From contig NW_024881327.1 of the NCBI RefSeq assembly GCF_018691265.1, positions 20,639,936 to 20,703,935 on the forward strand: 64,000 nucleotides of DNA, given 5' to 3'. Shown here in pieces: positions 49,442-62,576 of the stretch; the first letter of the stretch is position 1, and every line of letters starts with the position of its first letter. The notes under the pieces were generated by a model, which did not search any database, was not told the DNA's origin, and saw only the letters and a list, made by a program, of their open reading frames with translations. A program made the position numbers and the translations under genes. This DNA is from Tyto alba (lineage: Eukaryota > Chordata > Aves > Strigiformes > Tytonidae).

Positions 49442-49495
49442 AAGGCACTGGTAAGGTCTTGTCTCGAAAAATCACAAGCAGTTCTAGTTCTCATG
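49442..49495 (+). mobile_element. Possible old CR1-like fragment
   Basis: The plus strand reads AAGGCACTGGTAAGGTCTTG; translated it gives KALVRSCLE, close to the KALVRPHLEYCVQFW block near the end of CR1 ORF2. Similarity fades after about 50 bp. It has the same orientation as the piece at 46431, but the spacing is too large for one intact copy. Confidence 0.45.
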
Positions 49496-52308
49496 AGCAA
49501 GAGTTCACAGAGCATCAGGTAGAAGAGAATCATCCATCACAGGAGTCTATGGCTGATCATTCTCTATCAACACATCAAGGGATTGGACATAACTGGAGGA
49601 AGTTATGGAACAATGTTGGCACAAGAACTACTATTAACCATTTAATTTATCTTAAATGTAAGTTGAAAACTGTAAGGTAGTTTCTATTCATGATAGTCAT
49701 TAAAGTCTGGGGCACTTTTACCAGCAGTGCTGTGGTCAAACTTAAGAGCCTGAACTTGACAAGTGTATGTGAAAAACATGTCTGTCTGAAGACAGAGAAA
49801 TAAATCTGATGATACTGGAACTTCTTTCCAGACTTCGGACTCTTTTCCCAATGACATTTTTCTGAGAATGCTATAAATGCAAGATTAAAAGAAACTAGTA
49901 TTGTCTCCTCCTTTCCTTATGTTTCTTCATGAAACTGAGAAAATTAAATATCTGATGAGAGAGAAAAAGCAAAGACTACATATTTGTAAACTGAAAGTTT
50001 CTTACAGCCGTCTTTGTTATTGCACACAGCATCAGTAGAAAAGGTTCAAACACTTGTATTTTAATTGGTATCATCTTAAAAGCAAGTCTCTCTAGAGAAA
50101 AAAAAAAAAGCTTAAAATTTCTTCTGTTGTAGCATGACTTTTACTAGATATGTATTCTTTTGACTAGCTATGTACTGAAAACCAAACTCATCAAACTTCT
50201 GCACTTAGTCCTAAATAGGTACTTACTGTCATCTCAAAATACCTCTCAGACACTTCAATATCAGAACATTTTCCTAAAATGTAACTGCAAATATAAGAGG
50301 ATACCAAGAAAGCTGTTCAAGCTGACAACATTCTGTACATTTTACTGGTTATTTTTACAGCTGCAGAAGGAAGGAGGAGGACAAACTGCTGCTTTTATAT
50401 TCTGCATGTCCTTAAATCTCTACCACTAGACAAAACTTTATTAGTAATTCCAGTCGTGTTTGTGGTGTTTGTGATTTTTTTTTTTCATTAATTTTATTGA
50501 TTAAATATAAAGAAAAAAAAAAAAAGTTCCATTAAATGCTGACTGCAATTCACATATCTTACCCTTTTCTCCAGACATCTAATGCCATTTTTAATAATAT
50601 AAAACTGTAAATTTCTATATCCTTTAGTGGTGGCTATTTCTGTTCCCTGCTTTTGGTTTCCTCCTTTGCTGTTGTTTTACAGGAACTGTGTTTGTTCAAG
50701 TTAACTCATTCAGTAGGCTGGAAATGATTTAAGATTACCGTATGAGAGCATGTCACTGAAGTAGATATGCAGTAGATTAGTGTCCGCAGACATAATTACA
50801 AAAACCTCTACCTTCAAGAGGCAGTGACTGAAACACATTATGCATCTTGTCAGTCCTGAAAATTTCCCTCGTGGGTAAGTTTAGATATTAGAGGTGCACA
50901 AATGAGCCCCTCTCAGACAGCCAGAGCCTGTACAGGAGATGGATGCCCATGGCATTAATTTACATATTACTTCATTTTGGGATGGGTAGCAAGGCAGTTC
51001 TGCTCAGACACAGATGCTCAGGAAGAGTTTTCAGCATTTGGAGCCCCAGAAGATAGTGGTGTTCACTGTGCCCCTTAGATTAGCACTCCGGTATACACAA
51101 CCTTCCCAGTTTTGTCCCTAAGGAACAGGGAACTATGGAGCACTAGCAATACACCAGCTTTCTAGATCACTCTGGAAATAAAGAAACTAGTGACAGGGAA
51201 GAAGCCTGATTAGGCACTGTTCATCATTTCACCATGACAAAGTATCTATCTTTTAGGAAATACAATATTTGGCATTGGTACCTAGTATTTACCTGTCAAT
51301 CTTTAAGATATTCTTTAAAATTTTATCTCACATTTTTATTTCCTAGAAGTTCCAAATATTCTCAGAATATCTAACTATTTCTCCATCTTCCTCAACACAT
51401 GAACCACAAGTATTATTAGAACTATGTTCCTGTTTAAAATATGTTGTTTGAAGTTTAATTTGGGTTCATTAGCCTTCAGTAACTGCCAACTACATTAGGA
51501 ACATAAGCAAGTTTTAATTTCATCACTCATTTTCAGGACTTTGCAAATTACTGGTCACCTGAATACTTCCAAGTATTATCAAATTTTGCATGTTTATACA
51601 GTATGATAAACAATGTATTCCTGCTCCTTTATACTAGGTTTGCAATATGTACCAATTTGAGACTAAACATGCATAAATCTCCACCTAAACAGAATTCCTT
51701 CCAATAGTTGGGGTATTTTTCCATGATTCAATACCACTCACAATAGACTCAGTGGGAATAGTGTTCATTCATGAAAGAAAAATCCTTTTCTGTTTCATTC
51801 CACTGGTTTTGTCTTAAATATAAAAATACGCTTCCCTTAACTACAGTTAGGTGATGTTATATCTAGCTGACAGAGTCAACCAATGTGTGGGGTGATATAA
51901 GACTCCTTAATATAGTCTTAGCAAGCGTGCTGAAGCAGTAGGATTTGATTTTGGACTTTTAGTAACGTGCTCATAAAGACAAAAAGAATACCTGTAACTT
52001 AAAAGATTCACTAAGAAGATATTCACAGGAATATTTTAAACCTTATTATTTTCTAAGACAAAATTTTGACGGGATCACAGAGGGAAACCTTCAGTACCCT
52101 ACTAAAAACTTAAAACTTTCAGACAATTTTGGCTAATTTTGACAGAGATCATAACAACATCGAAGGTTTACAAGTTCCATGAGGAAATCCCATGGAGAAT
52201 ACAGACCTTATCAATGCCAAATGGGCAATATACCCTAGTGTTATTAGATATATGTGAATTCATACACGAAGGAAAAGTTAGGAGCTGTGTGTGGATAAAT
52301 GCATATAC

Positions 52309-52361
52309 CTTATGATCTCAGCCACAAAATTTCCTTCCCACCAAAATTTAATTTGCCACAT
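52309..52361 (-). CDS. SORBS2: Candidate upstream alternative start exon (MWQIKFWW)
   Basis: An ATG at 52361 opens MWQIKFWWEGNFVAEII, and the frame then reaches a donor ATAAG|GTATAT leaving two bases (AG). Joined to the start exon at 43365 this gives Arg then KSEDFYSKPSSVK and MNT, in frame and open. The frame stays open far upstream, so a larger exon is possible. The evidence is the phase match and donor only. I do not recall this N-terminus firmly. Confidence 0.35.
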
Positions 52362-55300
52362 TAGACACCAGGCAATCAACAAACCCAAAAGATTTTTGCT
52401 GTCTAAAAAGTTGCAGACCTGAACCCAAGTTTTTCCCATTATGAAAACATACACATTGAGCACTGCATGGATTCTCTGATGCCTGATAGAGTTTGAACTC
52501 ACAGAACAGCCTTGGTCTGATTCTATTTCAAAGGGTGTGTCAACATGAGCAAGTAGGAGTGACTTTCTACAACAAAAGAGTAGGTGTTGAAGCCTGACAT
52601 GCACAAAGCGGCTTGACATCAGATCAGTTCTACTCTGGCCCAGCAGTCCAGGTGCCTCACAGTAGAGGAAACATGTCAGGCACCTTCCTTGAGCCCATCT
52701 TCCAGTTTAGCTTTTTTGGTGGGTATGCAGATCTACTCTGTGAATCCGCAATGACATGAACCAAAGAGCAATAAGATGGGATGTGATTAGAAGATTTTAG
52801 TTCAGATTAAGGAGCACGGTTGTGAAGCAAAAGATAAAGCAGTTTTATTCACTACTGAGCTGAACAGACATAAGGTTTATTCAGTCCCCTGCTCAAGCAA
52901 CTACTTGTAGCCTTCCAATCTTCTTACTGATATATATCAGACTTCAGTGACATAAAGATCAAGGAACAGTTAAGCTGCACTGTACTTAAATACAAACCAG
53001 TAAGACTCATCTGCCTTTTGGAAGACTAAGTTCTTTCAGCTTTTGTTAATAATACTTCGATACCTTGATATCTAAATGACTCAGCATTTAGAAGCTTCAA
53101 AGTAAATCAAATGGTATAAACTTCTATCTTCTCTCCCTGTTATAAAGCCTCCCTTATACCATGCTGTTTATCTCATTAACTCTTAGCATTGCTTTGCATA
53201 ACTGTAGTACCATTAGAGACTTAACGGCTTACAGGAAAGAAGATATTTAGCAGCAGCAGTAATATATGCTCTCAAAGCAAATAAAAACTCCTTATGTACA
53301 ACACATGAAAAACAGAATAATCAGCTTTGCAAGTTTGCATTTTCATGTTTTGCTGATGCTATATTTTCCCCTTTTCCACAGGGCACAATCACCAATTTTA
53401 ATTTAAAATAGTTTCACTCCTCCATGTAATACAGATCAAAATAATGCAACTTCTACTGTTTACACCATACTGTCAGCTGGTTTCCTACTTAATGAAGTCC
53501 AATGTGTCTCAATGCTATATACAACAAAAAACGCTACAATTCTTCATAATACAAATATCCAAAGAAACGACTACTAATTATTATAATCTGGAGCACAATT
53601 AAACTCACGTAATTAAGAACTGTTAATACTAGCTACTTTTATCTGTTAACTGAATTTCAAAATTTCTAGAGATTTGGTTAATTTTTAAAGATTGGATGCT
53701 TATTTTCCTCTCTCCTTCTCCCTCTCAATTCTTAATTGCCTACCACCACATCCAAGATTTCTGCTACTGAGCTCAACCTTTACTGATCCTAAAGTCAGAA
53801 ATACTATAATATTAAAACTCACAAAGGTTAAGCGGAGTGGTGTAGGATCAATTAGGAGAGAAGGCATACAAAAAGGCTCAGTCTTCACAGAAACATGGGA
53901 AGAAAAAATTTTTAAATAGGGAAAAAAATGACAGTACTTGACAGAAACAGCTGGGAGGAGAACAAGCAAACACAGGAGAAACCTGAATGATACTGGCTAA
54001 TATCTGAGGGGCTGACAAATGACTCAAAGGCAAACGTGAATCTACAAAGCAACTTGGAACACACTTAAGAACGTGAAAGAAAAAATAGAATAGCTCTTTT
54101 CCACAAGGCTTTCATGTAGTTGCACCTTGAAATATATTGTCAGTTCATTTTATTAAAACATATTGCAGAGATTTCTATTACTGACAGTCAGTTATCTGAC
54201 AATTTTAATTCCAAAGGTAGACTGTTCTAGCATGCTTGGTTCTGATCATGAAGCAGGAGTCACTGCATAGCCTGGAAAACTTGAGGATCTTGAAAAAAAA
54301 AAAAAATCAAGCTTTGAAAGGGAAATGGAATCTTTCCTATACAGCAGGAGGGGGATGATCATTTGATGACTGATGGTCATCAAATCCTTTTGCTGAAAAC
54401 TACTCATGGGAAAAGGTTCCATCTTCTCAGAATTGTCCAATGATCGACTAAGCAAAAGATCAGAAAAACAAAGGATATTTATGCTCCCATTTGCAGCAAG
54501 TTAAGATCTGTTTGTGGAAGGTGTTTCATGAAATGGGTACACTATTAAATCTATTAAATTTATAGCCATTCTCCTGGCTTTAATGCCAATCAAATCTACC
54601 TGTACACCTAAAAGAATCAGCAATGGACTTGCTAATTTTTATAAATTCTAACCATTTCTCTGTCATTTTAACTTTTCAGAGACATTTCAAGGACAGAATT
54701 GAACTATTTTTTCATTTAGTCTTACATACCCTGAAGCTTCTTTAGGCCAGGTGCCGTATGGTATAGCAGATTATCCTCTGTAATAGGGCATTAACATGTG
54801 GTCTCTACACCTGGCTCTGCCACTGATTTTCAACAGATCATTTCACCTTTGTGAGTTCTGCTTTCTCTTACCCTCCCTTTGTCACTTTTGGAGAGGGACT
54901 GTCTCTGCTCAGCTGTTTCCACAGTCATACGAGGATGGGATCCCCGTCTCTGCTAAGATGTAGCCCTTCCTCAATGGCTAAAGACTGCTTTGTACTAATA
55001 TCAATAAACATTGATTCCCTCTATTTTACTTGTTGCCTTCATCTGTTGCTTTTTCATTCAAAGGAAATTTCTGAAGTTTCATTAACCAAACCTGCTCACC
55101 CTTTTGATCACTGGATAAATAGCATCTGCTAAGAGCTACTAGCTGCTAAGAGAAGACGTTAACAAGTTGATAATAAAATTGCCGCAAAATTCTACAACCA
55201 CAAAACTGTGCCAACATTATTGAAATAAAACTTTGTTATAAACAATTATTTTTAAACTACTATTTCCCCTTATTATTTCTATTACAGTTCTTTAGATGAG

Positions 55301-56519
55301 AATTCATTTAACCATCAGTTATGGTTTCTACTACAGAAATTGTTATCCATATACCATACAACTGTTATTTGTTAGAATTTATAAAGATTGTATTTTCTGC
55401 CTGCAAGTAGCGTTCACTTCTGTAAGAGCCAAATTTACAATTACCAGATTTAACTTTAGTAATCAGAGGACTGATTTCCCCTCTCAGTTTTCTCCAGGAA
55501 TTACAGATAATATATCACTGATAGGGTAAGTTACTAAATCATTTTGTTACATATGTTAATTGCTAATCATACTATTTCATTACCCCTCGTTCAGTTCATG
55601 CTTTTTACATGCACCTATCTGAATATATCACTCCGATATCTGATTTTCCAGTGTGGGGATAAAGCATTACTATGTGACTCTCACTCTTGTTATTCTTCCT
55701 GCTCTTAAATGAGAAAGAAATCACTCAATGCATTGGTTCAGCATTCCAGACAGTGAAGGTCAGAGACAAGATCATCTTTTATCAACACAAGATTGCCTCT
55801 TCTCAGTTCTAACTGCATAATAACAATAGGTTGAATACTATATAATTCTACGAGCCATATCATATATTCCTAATAACTCCAAGAACATTCAAATGGAATT
55901 CTCATTCAGTTCAAAGAGGACATAATTGCATTGACCACACACATTCTGCAAAATTAAAAGACCTGTCTCTATGGAATACTTCTAAGTCTTTTTCTGGACC
56001 TAGAATAACCCTTGGTATTTCTTAGTGAGAAAATGTGCTCAGGGAAAACACATACATAAAGTGCCTGTACATGTACATACATACCAACATGCCTGTATCT
56101 TCCACCTGCAATCTACACATACGTGTAACTTCTAATAATCTGTAATTAAAGACTTTTAACAGTGTAGCACAAAACTTCCGATTGTTTTTAAAAAAACCCC
56201 ACAATTAATTTGCCTGTATACAGAAAGAATTATGTTCTTCCTGTAAGAAGCTATGCCATGTTTGACCATTATCCACCATGCAGCCACGAACCTTATTTAT
56301 AACTGCTAATTTTCCTCAAGGTTTGCCTTAAACGTTGATCATTTCAACAAATATGTATGTCAAACAAATTGACTTTGGGTCAGAAAGCCACTGTACCCTC
56401 ACTGAAGTGACAGACTGAAGATGAAGATTTCAGTAACTTTGGGTAACTGAATTGAAGATACTTCGGGTCCAAGTAGTCAAAATTAATAGTGGTAACCAAA
56501 CTCTCCCTTCACCGCAACT

Positions 56520-56720
56520 GTGGGCATGCGTGCTTAGCACTTCCACAGATGAGAGGTTTGTGTCAGGCACGCAGCCAGCACAGAACAAAGTTAGGAATCA
56601 CCCGAGAGGCGGCTGGGCACCTGTGCAGCGCTGCCCAGCTCCGCCACGCGGTGCCACACAAGCTGCCTGCCAGCCAGGCGCAGGTCGGAGCTTTCTGCAC
56701 TCCACCACGATAAGGCACAA
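56520..56720. other. Local GC/CpG-rich block
   Basis: About 200 bp are clearly richer in G+C and CpG than the surrounding DNA (for example CCCGAGAGGCGGCTGG and GCTCCGCCACGCGG). Long open frames on both strands reflect the composition. It may be part of a distal SORBS2 promoter together with the donor at 57253, or an unrelated conserved element. Confidence 0.4.
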
Positions 56721-57253
56721 CACCCACTACCACAGGAATGAAGCAGCAGGGGCACAAACCAGGACAAGTATCGAGTCTCTTACTTCATTCCCTACTAGTA
56801 ACGCAAACTGTGTTAGCAAATGGGAGAAAGATCCTGAAGAGTCTACTGCTGACTCCATTCCTTGCCCAAACCTATGCCTGTATCCCATGAGGGCATCCAG
56901 CTTGTGCTCCGAATGTGGCCACAGATTTGCAGAAACAAGTGGATATAAAACTATGGAAGTAAATGTATCTGCACAGAGGGAACAAACTGAAGCAGCAAAG
57001 GTAGTTTTAACTGGCATTTCCTACTCGCAGCCTTCACCACAACAATAGAATTCTTTCTTACATCACCTTCTAGATTTTCTTTCCTTCTAAAAGGAATAGG
57101 AAATACTGGAGTCTCATTATCTGGCACCATGGGGACACCTGAATCACTTTTCTAGAGTCACCAGACAAACCTCCACCTTTCCAGCTATGGAAGTTAGGCA
57201 GCCGCAGTAAGTTTTCAGCTCTCAGCCCCAGATTCCTCCCTAGCCAGTCTTAC

Positions 57254-57410
57254 CTTTGTCTGTTTAACTCACTTAAATCCAGTTTTCCTGCCACTACCCT
57301 CCAAACCAAACTCCCCCTTCCCCTTCCCCTGCCAGAAGCAATTTGTCACAGTCTACTGCTCTTATTCCCTCAGTCCTCAAGCCAAGCAGCTTTTTCCTCT
57401 GCAAAGATTG
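57254..57410 (-). other. SORBS2: Candidate 5' UTR exon of SORBS2
   Basis: A donor AGACAAAG|GTAAGA ends a G-rich minus-strand stretch (GGGGAAGGGG repeats) that precedes a locally GC- and CpG-richer block at about 56530-56700. This pattern, a first exon followed by a GC-rich start of intron 1, is typical of promoters. There is no in-frame ATG linked to the start exon, so it would be non-coding. The upstream boundary is unknown. Confidence 0.25.
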
Positions 57411-58481
57411 GCCTATAGTGTGTCTGAAAGAACAGCAAATGCCATCACCTTATTTTCAGCTTGCTTGAGCATTCATTGCAGTAGCAACTACATGAATAGT
57501 CCCACTCATTCCCTATAGTACCCCTGGCACTCAGAAACATTCAAGTACTCAATTCTAATTTTCCGTTCATGTGCATTGGGAATGAATTTTCAGATAGTCT
57601 GCTTTTGCCAAATCTCTACTGAGCACCTGCAAACAGATTTTAGTGGCGCACAGTTTTTTTAATGGGAGGTAAAAGTCACATTCCTTAGAAAGCTGTGTTA
57701 AAGTTTATGACTGTATTCCACTCACTGAGTCCAAACCTTGCTAAACTATAGGTGACCAGAATTTTTAATATGAACAAAATGATTGAATTGTAGAACCATG
57801 ACCTCTAGCTTTTGACAAAAAACTTGAAACAAGATATTAAACCAGAAACTGATGAAAGACTTCATTAATAACAGGTACTATCAGTCCACTCCAGCTAGTT
57901 TAGAGAGGCTAATAATGAAGTTCTAAATGAAGTCCTTGAATATTTTGAAGTTTTAAGACAAGATTTGTTTTATCAGTATCATGGTATGTTGGCTGTTTTG
58001 CTTTCTAAACCATGTAATGAAATTTTGCCAGGGGTACATCCCCAGGAGTGCTGATGCCAACAGGAATCATTGATTGAATGTGTTTAGTACTGGTCCCAAA
58101 TGAAATGTTACTTCAAGGTTATCAGATTAGTTTAAATGTACCTGCAGCAGCCACAGTTCTAACACCACCACAAGTGCTATTCATGGCTCATTGTTCTGTT
58201 CTGTAAGCATCACTCAACTAATTCATGGAGTGCTAACACATGAGATGGTATCTGTTTCATGAAAATGTGTAGATCAGTTACATGCCTTGCTGCAATACCA
58301 GCCATTCAACCTCATCAAATGAAGTGTGAATAACACAAAGAGGATAGATAACATAATGGAGCATGACAGAATATTTTCCATCATGAATTACCCCTCAGTT
58401 TACTTAATATAATTATTAAAAGTATGTCCTCAGCTTAATCTGGTGTATGTAATATTTTAATGCTGGTTTTACAGCATTAAG

Positions 58482-58504
58482 TTTTATTTATTTATTTATT
58501 TATA
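58482..58504. repeat. TTTA tetranucleotide repeat
   Basis: About five TTTA units in upstream sequence. It is ordinary simple repeat. Confidence 0.85.
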
Positions 58505-61500
58505 GTTGGCGACAGTAAGTGCCTTTCTCTTAGCAGATGTTCTCAGCTCCTACACAATTATAGATTTGAATCTACAGTCACCTACCATACAGTGCACTGC
58601 AGTGTGTCATTTTAAAAGCCACTGTTACTTGCTCATTAAATTCCTCTACTACATAGAGCACAACTGATTTCAACAGTATGCCAAGCCAAACTCATGTGAC
58701 AAGGAGACACGCTTCAACTTCAACACATGAATTTCACATGAATGTGTACAAGCTAACATGGTGGCACATTGATTTTGTTTAGGAATGTTCAGAAAAAGAA
58801 AATATCATTAAGGTAAATGATATTTCATGATTTTAATTAATACATTGGTTGTTAAGTGGCATAACAAGTTACAGTAATTTTTCCTCCAATGAGCTATTTC
58901 AAATACTTTGAAAAATGGAAATTTAACTGCAAACAAATCTCACTATCAACAAACTAGAGAGACTGAGAAAGGTAAGACTGTTAGGTTTCTGTTGCTTTCG
59001 TCCCCAACTGTATGAAAATCAGAGATTTTAAAGAGCATTCAGAACTTCCTTATACTGGTCAGTGATGGGAACAGTATTTGCTTCAATACTGTCATGGTAG
59101 CCTGCCACCTCCTCCTTTTAGCTTAGCCATATGAAGAAGCATGTCAGGAAGAAGAGTTGTGGTGCTCTGGCAGCTCTTGGGTTTGCACCGCTGCTTTCTG
59201 GGGTGCTCCTCAGCACTTGTAAATCACAAAGGCTCTCATGCTGAAGCAGCAGCCCAGCCATCCTCACAACAGAGTACAGCACCTTTAGAGTTACCATTTC
59301 CAGATTTTTCTGTAGACAGAAGAGTAATGCCAAGATTCACAGAGGTAACTAGTAAATTTGTAATTATCTTGTAAATGGTGGTCCTATACAGGAGATTAGT
59401 ACATTTTTAAACATCCTTTAAAAGTCATGGGGCTATAGACATGAAAATATGGTAATTGTGGAACTCATCAATAAGTTCTCCTCCTGTTTTTTAATTATAT
59501 TTATATTTAATAGTCTGGCTTACGGCATCATTATTTAAAACTTTGTTATTTCACAATCATTCAATTCCAAAACTACATTTTTGAACTTTGTGTTTAAAAA
59601 GGCATAAATATTCACATGAAACAATAAGACAGAACTGTATGGCAGATGGATGGAGAAGTAAGCTTCTCCTTTCTTAAAGGACCAAACCAATCACTCAACA
59701 TTTAAAGGACCAACATCAAATTCCTTAGATCTGATTTAAAGTGATTTAAGTTATTGATATTTCAACTGACCTTTCTGAAGGAAATGGAAGAGTCTAAAAC
59801 CACACTGTAATTACATTTAAAAATACATCTTTTTCCTCCAGTAAAGAAATTATGCTAACTAGTCTTGAAGTTTCCTGAGGTCATGAAATGGCTATCTGTG
59901 AAAAGCTGTCAAATTCATAAAGTTAATGAACCAAAAACATAATTGCTTCTTCATTCCTTACAGCACTGTGGGTGCTGCTTATTAAACACAGCATACAAGA
60001 ATCCAGAAGCCTTAAAAAAAAAAAAAAAAGAATTTTTAAAATATAAAAAGCTATTTTAATATCTCCATAAATCCATCACCTTACAGTTGGTCGCAGGTGA
60101 TGCAAATACTTCATATGGATATCAGCAACAGTTGAGTTAGTAAGATGTTCTTTCCCACATTTAAATGAAATTGAATCAGAGCACTTCCAATCAAAAAATG
60201 AGCTAATTCTGAAAGTCCATGCATAAGCAAAGCACAGTATGTAGGAATCAATTTGCTTTTGAAAGGAAATTTTTGACCAAGACAGATATATGGTCTGATT
60301 TCTTTCTCAATTAATTAAAAATTAACTGTTCTACTTCTTCAGAAACTAACAGTTTTAGAGAATAAATGACCTGTATTATCACTGACGCATGTCTTGTCAT
60401 TTCTTCTTATTCCACACTTGCTGAAAATCTTTATTTCCCTTCTTTCAGTGCTATAATCCTTTTCATACTCAGTTTTCAACAATGCCTCTAACCCCACTCT
60501 GCCTCACTTTTCTGACATTTTACCCTCTTTTCTGAAGACTGATCTCAGGCAATTTCTCTCCTCTCCACTTGCTCTAAGTGACATCAATAGCACGAATTCA
60601 GCAGTTCCTAAATAAAGTCCCTTCATCTGAAAGATATGGCTGTGAACATCTCTACTTTCTGGTATTTTGGCTATAATTTAATCATATTCTGCCCTATGCC
60701 CTGGAAGCCTCCCTCTCTTACTCAAAACCTCTTTCTTAAGCATACCTCTGTTGCTAAAAAATGGACATTTTTTCTTTGTAAGATTATTGCTAATGAACAC
60801 TACGTGTATCTCTCTTCTAAACTTGATGAGGTCAGAATTATCATCCAAAACCCATGTTTTGTATAAAAATGCTGTTTCATAGAAAAATTATTGTAAAAAC
60901 CAGTAACAATTCTGGAAAATGGTTTTGTGCATAAGTTGCAAAACTGTTTAATGGTTCTGTTTTGACTTATTTTGCAAAATTACATTATTTCTAGGCTAGT
61001 TTAAGCTTTTATTTAGAAATAAGTTAGTAAATTTTCTCAGAAGAGCAACACAAACCAAGTGTTTGAAAAAATTATTTTAATTTGGTCTTTCCATTTGCAG
61101 AAATTTGACACTGACATTTAGGTTTTGATTTGCTTCGGAAGTAAGGAAGACTTTGTGTAATTTCAAAACAATTCCTGTAAAGCAAGGTAACAATTTCCCA
61201 TGCGACTCCAACTCAGGTCTGTAGCTTTGCCCTATGATTCACCTCAATTTAAGTACTGATACAGCAACAGTACCTTGCCTTCAAGCATTTTTAATATAGC
61301 ATTAGTTACCTTGAAGAAACCACGAGTCAAACACCAGATATAAGTGAAGATAAGCTTTATATTTTCCTCTGACTCACTTCAGCTCTATAGCTTTTATTTA
61401 TAATAACTTCTACCTCCTTGAAACCAGCTGCTTCAGATTGTGGGGGGTTTTATGTTCATACTTAATTTTTAAAGACCTTCTACCCTGCTTCCACCCGTGG

Positions 61501-62554
61501 TATGTCATTTTGAGTTCGGTATATTTTCATATAGCACAGTAATCTATTTTAACTCATTAGTTGCCTGGGGAACTATGCATTTTTCTAATTCATTTGTAAG
61601 TGTCTGCCACACTGTCTTTCAGCGTAATTATTTTACTATTTCTTACTAAAGAGACATCTGTGCTCACTACAGAATAATGCAAACCTGGCTGTCTCAACAA
61701 AACCACTACAATGAAAGACAGTATAACAGATAAATAATTCTTGCTAGAAATTTTTATATCGCACGGTAAACCAATGCTAATACTACAAACCAATGAGTAT
61801 CTTGAAAATCAACACCGTCACTCTGAACTAAAAAGGGAAAAAACATAAGAGGGGAATACATGCATTCTTGGTTTGCTTTGACACCTGCCTAGTTTGATCC
61901 ATTAGTCATACTGTAAATGCTAACAACACTGCTGCATAAAATTTTTACTGTGGTGTAAAGACTCAGTATTTGAAAACACTAATTCCATCTTAAAGACATT
62001 AAAATGTGCACCAGATTAAAGAGAATAATACTTCCATTTTTTGCAATTGTTCAAAAACTTACTATGGTGGTAAAGAAGTATACTGTACAACCAAATATAT
62101 ATTGTCAAACTTTTGCGTTATACATATTTTATGTACTAAATTGGAGCACAGATCAGCAAAAATGTGAAAAGTGGGTAGAAACTGAACAGAGGATAATACT
62201 TTGTTTCAAATTCACATAAACTATAAATAAGTACACATTTGAAAATTAAACCATCAACAGCTATTACAAATGACTGTCCAGACAGAAAACCTGCTACGAG
62301 AGGCTTCTAAGCTACTGGTAGTTGGAGGTTCAGTGGAAATACTGGTAAAAGGACCACTTCAACCCTGTCTTACACCTACCTGAAACACTCGCTCCCAGAC
62401 AAAGTATGTGGTCAAATGGAATTGATCCAAAGCACAAGCATTCTTGCTTTGCATACATTGATGCTTGTTTGGAGTTAAATCCTACACCTTCCTTCCAATG
62501 AAAATGATGGAAAAGTTTGCATTTCCATTTCATCCTTCAGCATTCTAGGATGGA

Positions 62555-62576
62555 TGTTATCACTGCAGTGATAACA
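62555..62576. repeat. 22-bp perfect palindrome
   Basis: The left arm TGTTATCACTG is followed immediately by its exact reverse complement. Each arm contains a GATA core (GTGATAAC on one strand), giving two divergent sites. It lies well upstream of the SORBS2 start exon. Confidence 0.88.

Larger units (their letters stand above)
43366..52308 (-). other. SORBS2: Sequence upstream of the SORBS2 start exon
   Basis: 9 kb, probably intron 1 of longer transcripts. It contains two possible old LINE scraps and a T23 run. I see no convincing exon. Confidence 0.6.

Noticed and set aside
56452..57048. 198-codon open frame on the plus strand
   Set aside because: It overlaps the GC-rich block, has no family resemblance, and is matched by long frames on the other strand. 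Composition explains it better than a gene.
58145..58186. ATG frame MNSTCGGVRTVAAA ending at CTGCAG|GTACAT
   Set aside because: In phase with the DSGG exon, but CTGCTGCAG looks more like an acceptor, and no promoter features surround it.
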